Of a stretch of 64,000 bases of DNA, positions 8,095 to 18,700 are shown in pieces (the first letter of the stretch is position 1; each line of letters begins with the position of its first letter). The stretch spans positions 434,001-498,000 of the forward strand of contig NZ_CP146092.1 in assembly GCF_037023145.1 (NCBI RefSeq), read 5' to 3'. Under the pieces are notes generated by a model, which was given only the letters and a program-made list of their open reading frames with translations, searched no databases and was not told the DNA's origin. The position numbers and the translations under genes are program-made. This stretch comes from Ralstonia sp. RRA. Lineage in GTDB: Bacteria > Pseudomonadota > Gammaproteobacteria > Burkholderiales > Burkholderiaceae.

Positions 8095-8742
8095 TCAATG
8101 GGCGTGCGAATGGGGGTCGGGTTGCGACGCCAACAGACCGTGGTAGGAATCCAGCAGTTCGTCAGCGGTTGCGAAACCGTCGATGCGAAGCCAGTCCTTG
8201 CCCGGTGCCGCGCGCAACAGCACCACCGGGTTGTGCTCCATCTTGTCTTCGCGGAACACGTTGAACGCCTTCTGCGTCGCCACGCTGGCGGCAAGCGTGC
8301 CGGTGTAGTGCTGCCATTCCGGTCCCGCGCCAAACTTCGCCGCATACTCGCGCAGACGCGCTGGCGTGTCGTTTTCCGGGTCGATCGAGATCGATACCAG
8401 ATGTACCTTGTCCCGCTCAGGCCCCAGCTTGGCTTGCAACTGCGACAGCGTCTGGCTGATCACGGGGCAGATGGTGGTGCACGTGGTGTAGATGAACGTC
8501 AGTACGACGGGGCGCCCATCGTTGAGCGCATCCTTGAGCGACACTGCCTGCTCATCGTCGCGTACGAGTGTCACATCCGGCAGGCTGTACGCCACCCGCG
8601 ACAGGTTCATGTTGCGCATCATGTGATGGTGCGCATGCGGGTCGGTATCCTCATGCGCCGACACGCACGGCGCCCCCACGGCAATCATGCCGGCAGCCGC
8701 CATCACAACCAGCCGCATCGAGATATTCAGAACGGAATCCAT
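8095..8742 (-). CDS. SCO1/SenC-family copper chaperone
   Basis: 215 residues; GGAGG precedes the ATG. After a signal peptide comes a thioredoxin-fold domain with the copper-binding CTTICP motif (~residues 88-93) and the partner histidine in the C-terminal half (DKMEHN). A histidine-rich stretch (HEDTDPHAHHHMM) follows the signal and the C-terminus ends HSHAH, both likely extra copper ligands. SCO proteins deliver Cu to cupredoxin sites or keep cysteines reduced in the periplasm. In this cluster the client is probably the multicopper-oxidase-like proteins rather than cytochrome oxidase, since no cox gene is near. Confidence 0.92.
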   Translation of the reverse strand: MDSVLNISMRLVVMAAAGMIAVGAPCVSAHEDTDPHAHHHMMRNMNLSRVAYSLPDVTLVRDDEQAVSLKDALNDGRPVVLTFIYTTCTTICPVISQTLSQLQAKLGPERDKVHLVSISIDPENDTPARLREYAAKFGAGPEWQHYTGTLAASVATQKAFNVFREDKMEHNPVVLLRAAPGKDWLRIDGFATADELLDSYHGLLASQPDPHSHAH

Positions 8743-8885
8743 GACGTCCTCCGCGACGGATGGTTCGCGCTTTCATTGTGGTCGCCCGCTAACCGCATCG
8801 GTATGGGAGTCTCCCGCCCCCGGCAGTGGGAAAACCCTTCCGTTGCACCAGCGGGCATCTGCGGTACACGGGGTCGGACCAGCCT

Positions 8886-10553
8886 CTACGGCACAATCCA
8901 ATCCCCCTCGGCCACGACGCGCGCACCGCTCGCGTCAGCAAAGTGCACCATGTACCCGCCCTTGGAGGCGAAGCGCTGCCCCGGTGCGAGGGTCAGGCGC
9001 GGGTAATAGCCCGTGATCACGCGTCGCTCCAGCATGTCTTCCATGATCTCCACCAGGTAATCACGCACAAACGTGTCAGCCATATGGCTCAGCGTCTCGG
9101 ACAGCAGCCCGCACGCCAGGAAGGTATCGGCCTGCACCTGCTCGTCGACCACCGGAATGCGCCGGATGGAGAACCAGCCGAGCGCATAGTCGACGCGCAC
9201 CCGCCTGCGCTCGGGCAGGTCGAACGGATACGAAAGATGCGTCACGTCGCGCCAGCGGGCCGGCAACGGCGCGCGTTCAAGGCCCCCCATCAGCCCGGAC
9301 AGGTAGACCGTCTGCGCAGGCGCCGTCTTGCCAAGCGCTGCGATATCGGCAGGACGCAGCCACAGCACCAGAGCGTCGCCATCCTTGATGCCGTGCAGCG
9401 CCTTTGCGGGGCTTTCGCCGGGTGCCAAAGCGCGGTCCGATATCTCCACGCCTGCCGCCTGCAGCGCGAGCGTGAGTGCGTGTGCGCCCGCCTCGCCGTT
9501 GTCGCCGGGGCGATAGACCTGGCGCACCGCCTTGATGGTGTGGTTGCGGGCCGCTGCGGAAATTTCCTTCGCGAACAACCCAGCCTCCAATAGCACGCCG
9601 CGCGAGAAATACAGCGTGTAGAAATCATCCCGGCCGGTGTCCGGCGCCTCAACGTTCGGAAACAGGCACGGCACGGCAGCACGCTCGCAGAAGGCGCTCA
9701 CGGGCGCCCAATTCTTGCCGCCGAGCCCGGAGATCACGGCAAACACCGGCTCGTCGGCCAGATGCTGTTCAAGCTGCGCCTGCCAGGTTTGCGGCGGGCC
9801 GCTCAACGCCCATACGTGCAATTTCCACTGCCGGTTGACCATGTACATCATCTTGCGCGTGGAACGCAGCGGCGGGGTCTTGCCAAACGGAAACGCGTTC
9901 TTCTCGGCGACGAAGTGCTCCAGCACGTCCAGCATGCCGCGGCGCTTGATCGGGTCGGCATCCGGCGTGATGATCGTGGCGAAGTGCAGCACGCCGTCGC
10001 TGTCGACGCCGGGGGCGCGGCGCGGGTCGAGCCGCTTCAGATAACCGATCAGGGCCGCCATGTCGGCATCGTTCAACGCGAAATGCGGCATCAGGTAGTT
10101 CAGGGGCCGCCCCTGCGTGTCGATGCCCTCGCGAATCGCCCGCGCCAGCGTGGCATCGGTATACGGCTCGCGGTCGCCGCGCATGGTCTCGACGTAGGGG
10201 ATGTTGAGATCTTCGCCGTTCCTTGCGCGCGGGTGGAACAGGTACCGCCCGGTGATTGGCGGGATCGTCGTCAAGCCGGACTTGGTGCCCAGCCCGCTGC
10301 GCCGATGGCAGTTGACGCAGGCGCTTGCGGCGCCTTCCGTGTGCATGCCGCTCTCACGGGTTGCCATCAGCGGCTGCCCCGATGGCAGCACGCCCTGGCG
10401 GAAGATGGCTTCGCCCGGGTCAGCCGGCGCAACGGCGCCCGCCCGCCCCATCGGCACGGCAAGCAACAGCAGAGGCCACGCGGCAAGCCACGCGCGCCAT
10501 ACCGCTTTCCATTTGCGCAGGGCGCCCGGCTGCGTGGTCACGGCGCGCTCCAC
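8886..10553 (-). CDS. Cytochrome c fused to a periplasmic-binding-protein-like domain
   Basis: 555 residues, GTG start at 10553 two bases after the previous stop (an in-frame GTG also lies at 10541). A signal peptide is followed by a c-type cytochrome segment with one haem site, CVNCH (~78-82); conserved methionines further on could be the distal haem ligand. From ~190 to the end the sequence resembles a type 1 periplasmic-binding fold (FATIITPDAD...VFAVISGLGG...VRQVYRPGDNGEAG). Such fusions could couple ligand sensing or docking to electron transfer. Here it could link the secreted cupredoxins, or their products, to the respiratory chain. Binding partner unknown. The 142 bp to the SCO gene holds no obvious terminator. 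Confidence 0.8.
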   Translation of the reverse strand: MERAVTTQPGALRKWKAVWRAWLAAWPLLLLAVPMGRAGAVAPADPGEAIFRQGVLPSGQPLMATRESGMHTEGAASACVNCHRRSGLGTKSGLTTIPPITGRYLFHPRARNGEDLNIPYVETMRGDREPYTDATLARAIREGIDTQGRPLNYLMPHFALNDADMAALIGYLKRLDPRRAPGVDSDGVLHFATIITPDADPIKRRGMLDVLEHFVAEKNAFPFGKTPPLRSTRKMMYMVNRQWKLHVWALSGPPQTWQAQLEQHLADEPVFAVISGLGGKNWAPVSAFCERAAVPCLFPNVEAPDTGRDDFYTLYFSRGVLLEAGLFAKEISAAARNHTIKAVRQVYRPGDNGEAGAHALTLALQAAGVEISDRALAPGESPAKALHGIKDGDALVLWLRPADIAALGKTAPAQTVYLSGLMGGLERAPLPARWRDVTHLSYPFDLPERRRVRVDYALGWFSIRRIPVVDEQVQADTFLACGLLSETLSHMADTFVRDYLVEIMEDMLERRVITGYYPRLTLAPGQRFASKGGYMVHFADASGARVVAEGDWIVP

Positions 10554-10555
10554 TG

Positions 10556-11389
10556 CTAGCGAGCCGGCACCGTGCGCGGCATGGCGGCAGCGGGGCCGAG
10601 ATCGGGGCGCACCTGCACAGAGCGGCTGCGGTCGGCCGCCACCACCGGCCGTGCAAACAAGCCGTCATCCAATTTGGGGTTGAACTGCACCTTGTCGATC
10701 ACGAGCCTGTCGGAAGCCTGCCCGGTCCCCGCGCTGGTTTCAATGACGGCCGGTAACTGAAGATGCTCGATGGTCTGGTAGTCGCGGTAGTAGATCGTGA
10801 CGGTCACCGGCTGGCCGAGCGTGCCTCGCCCCTCGCGTTCGACTTTCGTTTCCAGATAGGTTTGCGCGTCAACCCACACATGGCGCATCGCCCCGGAAGG
10901 CAGCATGACCTTCAACCGATAGGCCTTGTGCCCATCCACGTCATCCACACCTTCCAGCGCGAGCGTAATGCCCTTGGCCGCGTGGTCGATCAGCACACCG
11001 TCGATGACCTGCTCGTCGTGCGCGAACTTGAGCTCCTCCACGGTATACGGCTGCACGTTGGGGCCCTCGCCGTGCCGCATCGGACGCAGCTTCCAGCCTT
11101 GCGCGCCATCGTAGACGCGCAAGGCCATTCGGTTCATCGCGACAATCTCGAAGCGGGTCTTGTTCGGCCGCTTCATGGCGAGGACGTAGTTGGCGGGCGC
11201 GTTGCCGCTTTCCACGTGCCCGATCCAGACCATCGAATCGATGTTGTGCCAGGCTTGCGCACCGCCGCGCGCCTCGGCGTTCTTCTCGACGATCTGCTCC
11301 ACCGACAGCGACCCTGCCGCGCCCCGCTCGGCGCAGCCCGCGCAGGCCAAGATGCATGCAGCCAGCGCCCATGCCGCAATTCGTCTCAT
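10556..11389 (-). CDS. LolA-like lipoprotein (outer-membrane lipoprotein-sorting family), copy 2
   Basis: 277 residues. The N-terminus ends in the lipobox LACAGC, so the mature protein is a lipoprotein. The body (EKNAEARGGAQAWHNIDSMVWIGHV ... VYDGAQGWKLRP ... ALEGVDDVDGHKAYRLKV) is the LolA/LolB-type half-barrel domain called outer-membrane lipoprotein-sorting protein. It is clearly paralogous to the gene just upstream. The fold binds lipid or a hydrophobic segment; here it may carry or retain one of the large secreted proteins. Specific role unknown. Confidence 0.8.
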   Translation of the reverse strand: MRRIAAWALAACILACAGCAERGAAGSLSVEQIVEKNAEARGGAQAWHNIDSMVWIGHVESGNAPANYVLAMKRPNKTRFEIVAMNRMALRVYDGAQGWKLRPMRHGEGPNVQPYTVEELKFAHDEQVIDGVLIDHAAKGITLALEGVDDVDGHKAYRLKVMLPSGAMRHVWVDAQTYLETKVEREGRGTLGQPVTVTIYYRDYQTIEHLQLPAVIETSAGTGQASDRLVIDKVQFNPKLDDGLFARPVVAADRSRSVQVRPDLGPAAAMPRTVPAR

Positions 11390-11418
11390 GATGGCAATCC
11401 CCCCGGGAGTTGCACGCC

Positions 11419-12207
11419 CTATTGATGGTCGTGGCCCGTCTGTAAGCTCGCCAACTGCGGCTTGGCAAACAGCGCGTCGTCCACCGGCGCATTCACTGCC
11501 ACGCGCTCAATCGTGATCTTGTGCGTCCGCTTGACACCCTGCACGGCCGTCTCAAGCACGTAGGGCACCTTCAGGCCATGCTCGACGCGGTAATCGCGAA
11601 AATAGACGGCGACATCGTGCATCTTGCCGTCCAGCTTGCGCGGCTCGCCATCGATCTTTAGATCCAGGAACGTTCCCGCATCGATCCACAACCGCCGTGT
11701 GACGCCGTCTTTCATCGTCAGCTTGAGCCTGTAGGCGCGGTGGCCTTCCACCTTGTCGACGCCTTCCAGCGCGATCTGCGTGCCCTTGCTGGCGTAGTCA
11801 ATCAACGGGCCGTCCAGCTCGGAGGAGGACGCGGCCGACTTCAATTCCGCCGGCGTGTAGGCATCGACTTCATCGCGCCCCAGGAAAGGCCGGACTTTCC
11901 AGCCCTGCGCGCCGTCATACACCTGCAGCGCGGTCTGCCCTTGGAAGCGGATCTCGAAGCGGTTCTTGTGAGGCCGCTTGAGCGTCATCACAAAGGGCAG
12001 CGCCCAGTTCTTCGTGCCGCCCGCTTCAATCTGCCCGGTCATCACCATCGTGTTGACCGCGCGCCATGCCTGCAGACCACCGCGCGCAGCGACATTGCGC
12101 TCGGCAATTTGCGCCGCACTGAGCGCACTTGTGGACCCGGCCGCTGCCGCAGCGGAGGCGGTGAGCAAACCCGCCAGGCTCAATGCCAGAAAGCGAAATC
12201 GTGTCAT
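11419..12207 (-). CDS. LolA-like periplasmic protein, copy 1
   Basis: 262 residues from the ATG at 12207, which has GAGGGGG upstream; the frame reaches 12240 only through a TTG. It has a Sec signal peptide (LLTASAAAAA) but no lipobox cysteine, unlike its downstream paralogue. Shared motifs include ERNVAARGGLQAWRAVN, FEIRFQGQTALQVYDGAQGWKVRP and ALEGVDKVEGHRAYRLKL. The pair looks like a tandem duplication that gave one soluble and one membrane-anchored form, as in LolA/LolB relay pairs. The C-terminus ends HDHQ. Confidence 0.8.
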   Translation of the reverse strand: MTRFRFLALSLAGLLTASAAAAAGSTSALSAAQIAERNVAARGGLQAWRAVNTMVMTGQIEAGGTKNWALPFVMTLKRPHKNRFEIRFQGQTALQVYDGAQGWKVRPFLGRDEVDAYTPAELKSAASSSELDGPLIDYASKGTQIALEGVDKVEGHRAYRLKLTMKDGVTRRLWIDAGTFLDLKIDGEPRKLDGKMHDVAVYFRDYRVEHGLKVPYVLETAVQGVKRTHKITIERVAVNAPVDDALFAKPQLASLQTGHDHQ

Positions 12208-12255
12208 CACCGCCCCCTCTTCATGTCTGACGTCTGGCAAGACGCCGTCGCCATG

Positions 12256-12771
12256 TCACTCGACCATCAAGCCGTCGATATGAAATGCACCGGCAACCAC
12301 GTTGACGCGATCACCAGCCTTGACCAGATTGCCCTTGTTCGAGAACACCATCCAATACATCCGGCCGCGCTCCAGTTGCCCCGTCTGGCGCAACTGCCCA
12401 ATCCTGTCCATGGCGGGCACTTGCACCAGCGCACGGCTTCGCTGATCGAACAGATACGGTGTGATGTTCTTGTCGGCAAACACCTTGGCCACCGCCGGAT
12501 CGAGCACACGGTAGCTCAGCCGGATCAGGTTGCCCGACGCGGTCAGCCGCACGCTCAGGCCATCGACACCACCGTACGACCCGTAGTAGTACATCGCGTG
12601 GCCAGGTACCTTCGCAGGCAGGTAGGGCGAGCCTTTCTGCGAAGGCGCGCGGGCGAGGGCGGCCTTGGCACCGCCCTGCGCCTGCGGGGCCGGGTCGCTT
12701 GCGCAACCGACAAGCGCCACCGCCATTGCCAGCCCCGCCAGCGCCACGGGTACGTGGGTTCGCGGGTTCAT
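12256..12771 (-). CDS. Hypothetical lipoprotein
   Basis: 171 residues from the ATG at 12771. The ATG overlaps the TGA of the 2781-residue gene (ATGA), so translation is probably coupled. The lipobox LVGC lies at about residue 21. The rest (GHAMYYYGSYGGVDGLSVRL ... LIRLSYRVLDPAVAKVF ... YWMVFSNKGNLVKAGDRVNV) is beta-rich with no family I recognise. The tight coupling suggests it anchors, folds or escorts the giant protein. The ORF's nominal extension to 13065 is a shadow of the giant gene. Confidence 0.75.
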   Translation of the reverse strand: MNPRTHVPVALAGLAMAVALVGCASDPAPQAQGGAKAALARAPSQKGSPYLPAKVPGHAMYYYGSYGGVDGLSVRLTASGNLIRLSYRVLDPAVAKVFADKNITPYLFDQRSRALVQVPAMDRIGQLRQTGQLERGRMYWMVFSNKGNLVKAGDRVNVVAGAFHIDGLMVE

Positions 12772-15700
12772 GGCAGCAGTCCTCCGAACCATCGTCCGCC
12801 TGGGAATCCGGCCGGTGCACCGCCTGCAGGTGCCGCACCAGGTGTCACACCGGGGGGCGTGCCGGGCATGCCGGGTAGGCCGGGTAGGCCGGGCAGTCCG
12901 CCGGTCGGCGGCGTGCGCGGCCCGAGCGGCAATCCTCCAGCCCCACCGGGAAACCCCGTGGGCGGATTGAATCCACCACCCAACCTGCCAAGCAGTCTCG
13001 GCGGAAGCGCGAACCCCAGGATGCTGTTGAACGGATCCCACTGCACGGCCCCGATGTCGATCCAAGGCACCCGCGGATTGCCGAAGAAGTCATACGACGG
13101 CGCGCCGTTTGGACTTCCGCCCGCGACCGCCGGCCCCTGTTGGATGACGTAGTTTCCGAGTGCCGGCGTATTGGTGCCCGCCGTGGTCTGCACGGCAGGA
13201 TTGCTCAGCGACAGCGGACCGTACTGCATGTTGATCCAGTTGTTGCCCTCATCGGGCGTGGCCGAGGGCTGCAGGCTGAACAACGGGTTCGGCAGCACAG
13301 CATCCGCAATGCCGGGGGGCACCTGGATACCGTTGCCGCCCGCCTCCGGCGGCAGGCGCGAGCCGTTGCAGTACTGGCTGACCACTCGCGGGTTGCCGCC
13401 CCGGTTGTTCTGGGCCGGATAGTCGCTCGCATCGGTCAGGATCGAGTACGTCGGATTCAGCGTGTAGCCGGAATCGTGGCTGTTGGCCGCTGTATCGCCT
13501 GCCACACCGATGTCCCAATAGACCGCTCCCTGCGGGCAGTATCCGGTGGGATGACCGGCTTGGTTCAACGTCGGAACCAGCGTGACGATGTTCTGCAGGC
13601 CCTGGATTCCGCTATCCAACCCACCCACGGTGATATGGAATGTGCGGTTCTGCCAGAAGATATTGTTCTCCAGGATCGGATTGGAAATCTGCGTGCAGTT
13701 GGCCATTCCGGCCGGGCACGCACCGCTCGCACCGTTGAAGGCTGCAATCAGGTTCGCTGTATGCGGTGCCACCTCCAGGCCGGCCGGCTGGTTGGTCGAC
13801 GTGGTGATCGGCTTGCAAGTCGTTTCCGCGCCCACCGTGGTGCAGTTGGGCGGCCCGACGTTCGCCTGCGTTGCCGCATCGGTATTGAACAGCACACCGG
13901 ATGTGGCCGTCGCATCGTTCGAGATGACCGTGTTGTTGATGAAACTCACGTTCACGGCATCCTGCAACGACACGCCCCCGCCTGCCCAACCGGCGACGTT
14001 GTTGCCGATGATGTTGTTGATCACCTGCACGGCGTACCACTGGCTCGGGTCACTCGGGCTGCGCTGCACGTCGGTGCCATTGACCTGTTGCAGCCTGAGC
14101 CCACCACCCTTGCCACTCTCGGCCGTGTTACCGATCAGCAGGTTGCTGTCGATCACGATGCCCGGCCCGGCGCCATCGGATAGCTGCGGTGCACAGTCAA
14201 TATCAACGGTCGAGCTTTCGCAGAACGAGCCATCCGGCGGCACGCCTTGGACGATGATGCCGCCGCCATAGGTGGGCAGCGTCGGGTTGTTGCTCTGGTT
14301 GAACAGCACCCAGTTGTTGGCGATGTTGCCTTCATAGCTGAAACCGAAATGCGCCACGCCACCGCCGTCTCCGCTGCTGATATTGCCGCAGACCCAGTTG
14401 TAGTTGAACGCGTAATAGTCCGAGCCGGTACAGAAGGTCACCCCCCCTGCTGAGGACGGCGTGGTCGAGTTGATCTCGTCACCATACGAAGCGTTGTTGG
14501 TCACGGCGTTGTTGTGCACGTTCACGTTGGTGTTGTACTCGAACGGCAGCTCCGTCACGCCATCATCGCCGATGGTGCCGTCAGGCGTCTCCACCTGCCC
14601 GACTGTGATGCCGCCGGTGAGCGTGCCCGCATTGCTCATCACGCGGTTGTTGGCGATCTCCATGTTGTGGTTCCAGCCGTGCAGGAAGATGCCGCCTCCG
14701 CCCTGTGAGCTGTTGGTAAACGTCATGCCATCGATGCGCGACGGGTTGCACTGGAAGTTGGTCGGGTACTTCTTGCAGTCATCCGCACTATTCGTGAGCG
14801 GTGTGCAGATGCCGTTCGCGGTGCAGTTCGGGTCGGGCTGCAGGCCGTTGACGCCGGGCACGTCACGCACGCCCTTGGCCAGCACCGTGATCGCCGCGCC
14901 TTCATACGCGCCCATCAGCGTGGGCTCCATCAGCAGTTCAGCCAGATTGCCGTTCAGGTTCGTGTCCCAGCCGACCACGGGCTCGAGCGGGATCGCGTCC
15001 ACCTGCCGCTGCATGCCAGCCGAGCAGGTGTATGCGCCGCTGGGGTCGTACGGATGGGTCGGGCTGATCATCCCGCCATCCAACGCGACACCGAACAGGC
15101 AATCGACCTGCCTACGCCACGGGTCCATCTTGCCGGACGGATGCGTGTTGGCATTGACAACGACCGACGGCGCACCCACGCCCTGCAGCCGCAGGGGCTT
15201 CCACATCAGCAGCATTTCCTTGTAGGTGCCTGGCCCGACGACGATCATGTCGCCCGGCGTGGCCTTGTCGATCGCGGTCTGGAGCGCGTTGTTTGTCGCG
15301 TTCTCGCCGTTCACATAGGTGGGCGTCTTGCCGCCGATGGTGACGGTCACCGCATCAATCGAACTCTTGCCGTTGTCCGCGTTGATCACCAGTTCACCAC
15401 AAGTGGCCTGCGGCTGTCCGGGCTGCTGGATCGGGCAACTCGATTGGTCCGCAGTCAGGGGAGGCACCAGCACCTTGATCTGAGAATCGCTCCACGACTG
15501 AATGATCGCGGGTTGGTCGCCAATCGTGACGCTGCTGTCCGGCCCTTGCGCACCGAACCCATAGTGGCGTGTGACGAACTTCGCGTTGAACGGTGCGGCT
15601 GTTGCAGCCGGCCCGGTGTAGCCGCTGTTCGGCACGGGCTGATCGCCAAGGGCATTGATCGTCAGCGTGTGCAGCGGTGCACTCACCCACGGGCCGCTGC

Positions 15701-18700
15701 CGCCACCGGGCAATGGGTCGCCAACCACGGTGGAGACAGCCGGCGTGGCATCGGGATACGCGCAATCCGGCGGGTTGTACCCGTCCGCAAAGGCCTGTAC
15801 GGGCACCACGGGCGTGTCCATGTACTGCGTCTGCCCCGGCATGAACGGGATTTCATAGCAGAACTGACTGTAGGCCGGGTTGTAGAGCGGGTCACGGATG
15901 GTCTGGCCGGGATGCGCCGGGTCCGGCAGGTCCGGATCGTTCATGCAGGCGACCATCATAGTCGGCGCATAGCCGGTCGGATTCGGCGGATCGACTTCCC
16001 ACGTCGAGTACGTCAGGCCGTTGAAGATGCCCCATTGATCCGAGTACACACGCGAGATCTCGTTGCCGGCGAAATCCTTGATGGAAATCGGCACGTTCGG
16101 GACCGCGAACTTCTCGCCAAATTGCGGCGAGTACGGATCGAACTCCGACGAGAAATCATCCAGCATGAAGCCCGTGTAATGCGAGGCAACGTGTGTCGAG
16201 CTGAACAGGTAGAACTTGGCCCGCACCGACATCTGGTTGTCCAGCCGCACCTCCTTGCGGTCGCACAAGTGGCGCGATGCCCCGGCAAACGGCGCCACCT
16301 GCTGCGCCCCTGGGAACAGGCTCAGGTAGTCCGGCACGACGCGCAGTGCGCCGACACATGGCCAGTAGGTCTCTGTCATCCCCGTATCGCCCTCACTGCG
16401 CGGGAACGTGACCGACCCAAGGTTGGTGGTCATGTTTTGCGGGTTGTTGGCGTTGTACGCTGCGTTCACCGCTGCCTGATCGGGCATGATGTAGATGTTG
16501 TTCAGGCCGGCAAACTGCTGGACCACCGGCGCAATGAAGTTGTCGCCAATCAGGATGTTCTTGTCTTCCTCCTTCATCAGTTCGTAGCCGGGCGGCACGA
16601 CCACTTCCACCACATATTTGCCAGCGGGCAGCATCATCGTGCCGTCACCCGTCGGGTTGGGCGCGCAGACGGTGCAGTGCGTGCCAGTGGGCTTGCCGGT
16701 TTTCGGGTCGCGGCCGGTCACACTGGGGAACTGATACATCCCATCAAACGGCGCCGGCTGCAGTTGGTTGAATACATGCATGCCGTCGTAGCATTTGAAC
16801 TGGGAAGCGTTGGGCAGTGCACGCTGTTGCGGATCGAGCCATTGCGTTGAATTCTTCAGCGTGAAATAGAACGGATCCGTCGTTTCCTGCCCCGGGCAAT
16901 TCATGTTCGGAACACCATCGGAGCGGAAGCCCTGTGCCCAATCGTCCCAGCTTGTCGTCTTGGTGGTATCCACCAGCTTGAGCGTCGTGGAGCCGTCTGA
17001 CGCGATGGTCTCCTGATACAGGTTGACCGTCACGTTCGGGATGTTCGGCAGCCACTTTGCGTGCACCGTCAGCGTCGGGTCGTCGAACGCGCGCGTGGAA
17101 GCGTAGGCCACTTCGCCCTGGATGCCGCCGTTCTCGTTGGCCGCGAACGCCTTCTTGCCGAACTCGACGAACCCGCTCTGCCCTGAGAAGCCCTGCCATC
17201 CCATCGTGGTCACCCACGGCGGGTCGATGCGGCCGGTGGACGGGTTGGAACCGCTGCGGTCGTTGCAGTCCGCGTCGTTGCAATAGACGGCGCCTGGCAC
17301 CCGCAGGTTGCTGGGCAGATGCGCCGTGGACGATTCGAGCGTGTTGGCAAGGTTGGCGGCGATGACCGACTTTCCGCCGCCGGGCGTGCCGTCCGGCGGG
17401 CCACCGGCGTCGTACACGACGTGAACGCCCGTCTGCTTGTAGCGCGTCGTATCCGCCTCGACCACGTACCAGTTAAACAACGGGAACACCTCGTTGAACG
17501 ACATGTAGCCGTTCATGTCGGTGGCGCCCAGATTGGAAATGCTGCCATCGCGGAAGCGGACGTTCATCGGCACCATGGCCAGGCCGGGGTCGGTGTCGCG
17601 CGACACGCCATCCCCCGTCAGATCGAAGAACGTGCGCGTGTACAGGTTGGTGTGCCACTGCAGCACGGCAATGTCGCCGACATCCATCGTCGTGCCGCCA
17701 CTGATCGTCACCGCCCGCGCCAGGCCATCGACGATCTGGTCGTTCCACTGGTCGAACACCGTGATGCGGAACGTGCCGTCCGGCAAGCCATTGAGGGCGA
17801 AGGTGCCATCGGGGTTGCACTTGGCGAAGGCAATGTCGTCGCCATCTGTGCTGCCAACGCTCACATAGCACTGCGTAAAGCTCAGCGGTTTGCGTGATTG
17901 GCTGCCATACAGGTTTTCGTTAGGCGGGCGGCTGTAGTGCAGGTTCGTAATGCGCCCTTTCACGCCGTTGTTGCAGGTGGTGCCGTTGCACACGACAGGC
18001 AACCGGTCGTTGATGATCTTCGGGTTGGCAAAACCAATGGACACATGAAACCCGGCCGGCCCGAACTCCTGGAAGTAAGCCGGGCCACCCACCTTGATGA
18101 ACGAGTCGTGTGCCTTCTGGCCATCCAGCGTGTTGGTCTGCAGCCACTGCTCGCCGCGCGCGATGCGATCTGCCGCAGGCGTGGCGATGATGCCGTAGCG
18201 GCCTGGCATCAGGTTGGCGATGATCGCCTGGCCCACCAGCGGCGAGTAGGTCTTTCCATCCGATTCAAACGGCGGGCAGGTCGGAATCATGCCGACGATG
18301 TGGTCCGGCGCCAGGGTGATCGGGCATGCATCGAGTCCGGTGGATGGGTCGATGGTGCCGGCCAGCGAATTGGACAGCGGCATGTTGAACATGTCGTAGG
18401 TCATCTGGCCGGTCGGGTCACCAGTGCCACCCGCGTCGTCCCAGAGCTTGATCTCAAAGCCGCCTAGACCGGGCTCGCGGGATGAACCGGCTGTATCCGA
18501 GCCGCCGTGCACGTCGACTTCGCCGTTCAGCGGTGAATCATCCTCGAACACGAACACCGACACCTTCGCAGTCTTCAACGGCGTCTGCTGGAGCGAGACG
18601 TTCACTGTTTTCTGCCCCGCCGCGATCGGGCCACCGCCCATGGCGTGACCGCACTTGCCCTTGGGTGGGGCGAAATCGGCACCACCCGGGCCAGACGGAC

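Noticed and set aside
8743..8885. Possible terminator or promoter between the cytochrome-PBP and SCO genes
   Set aside because: No stem followed by a T-run and no promoter elements could be placed.
12772..13065. Upstream extension of the lipoprotein gene
   Set aside because: Arginine-rich shadow of the giant gene; a lipoprotein signal starts at the ATG at 12771.
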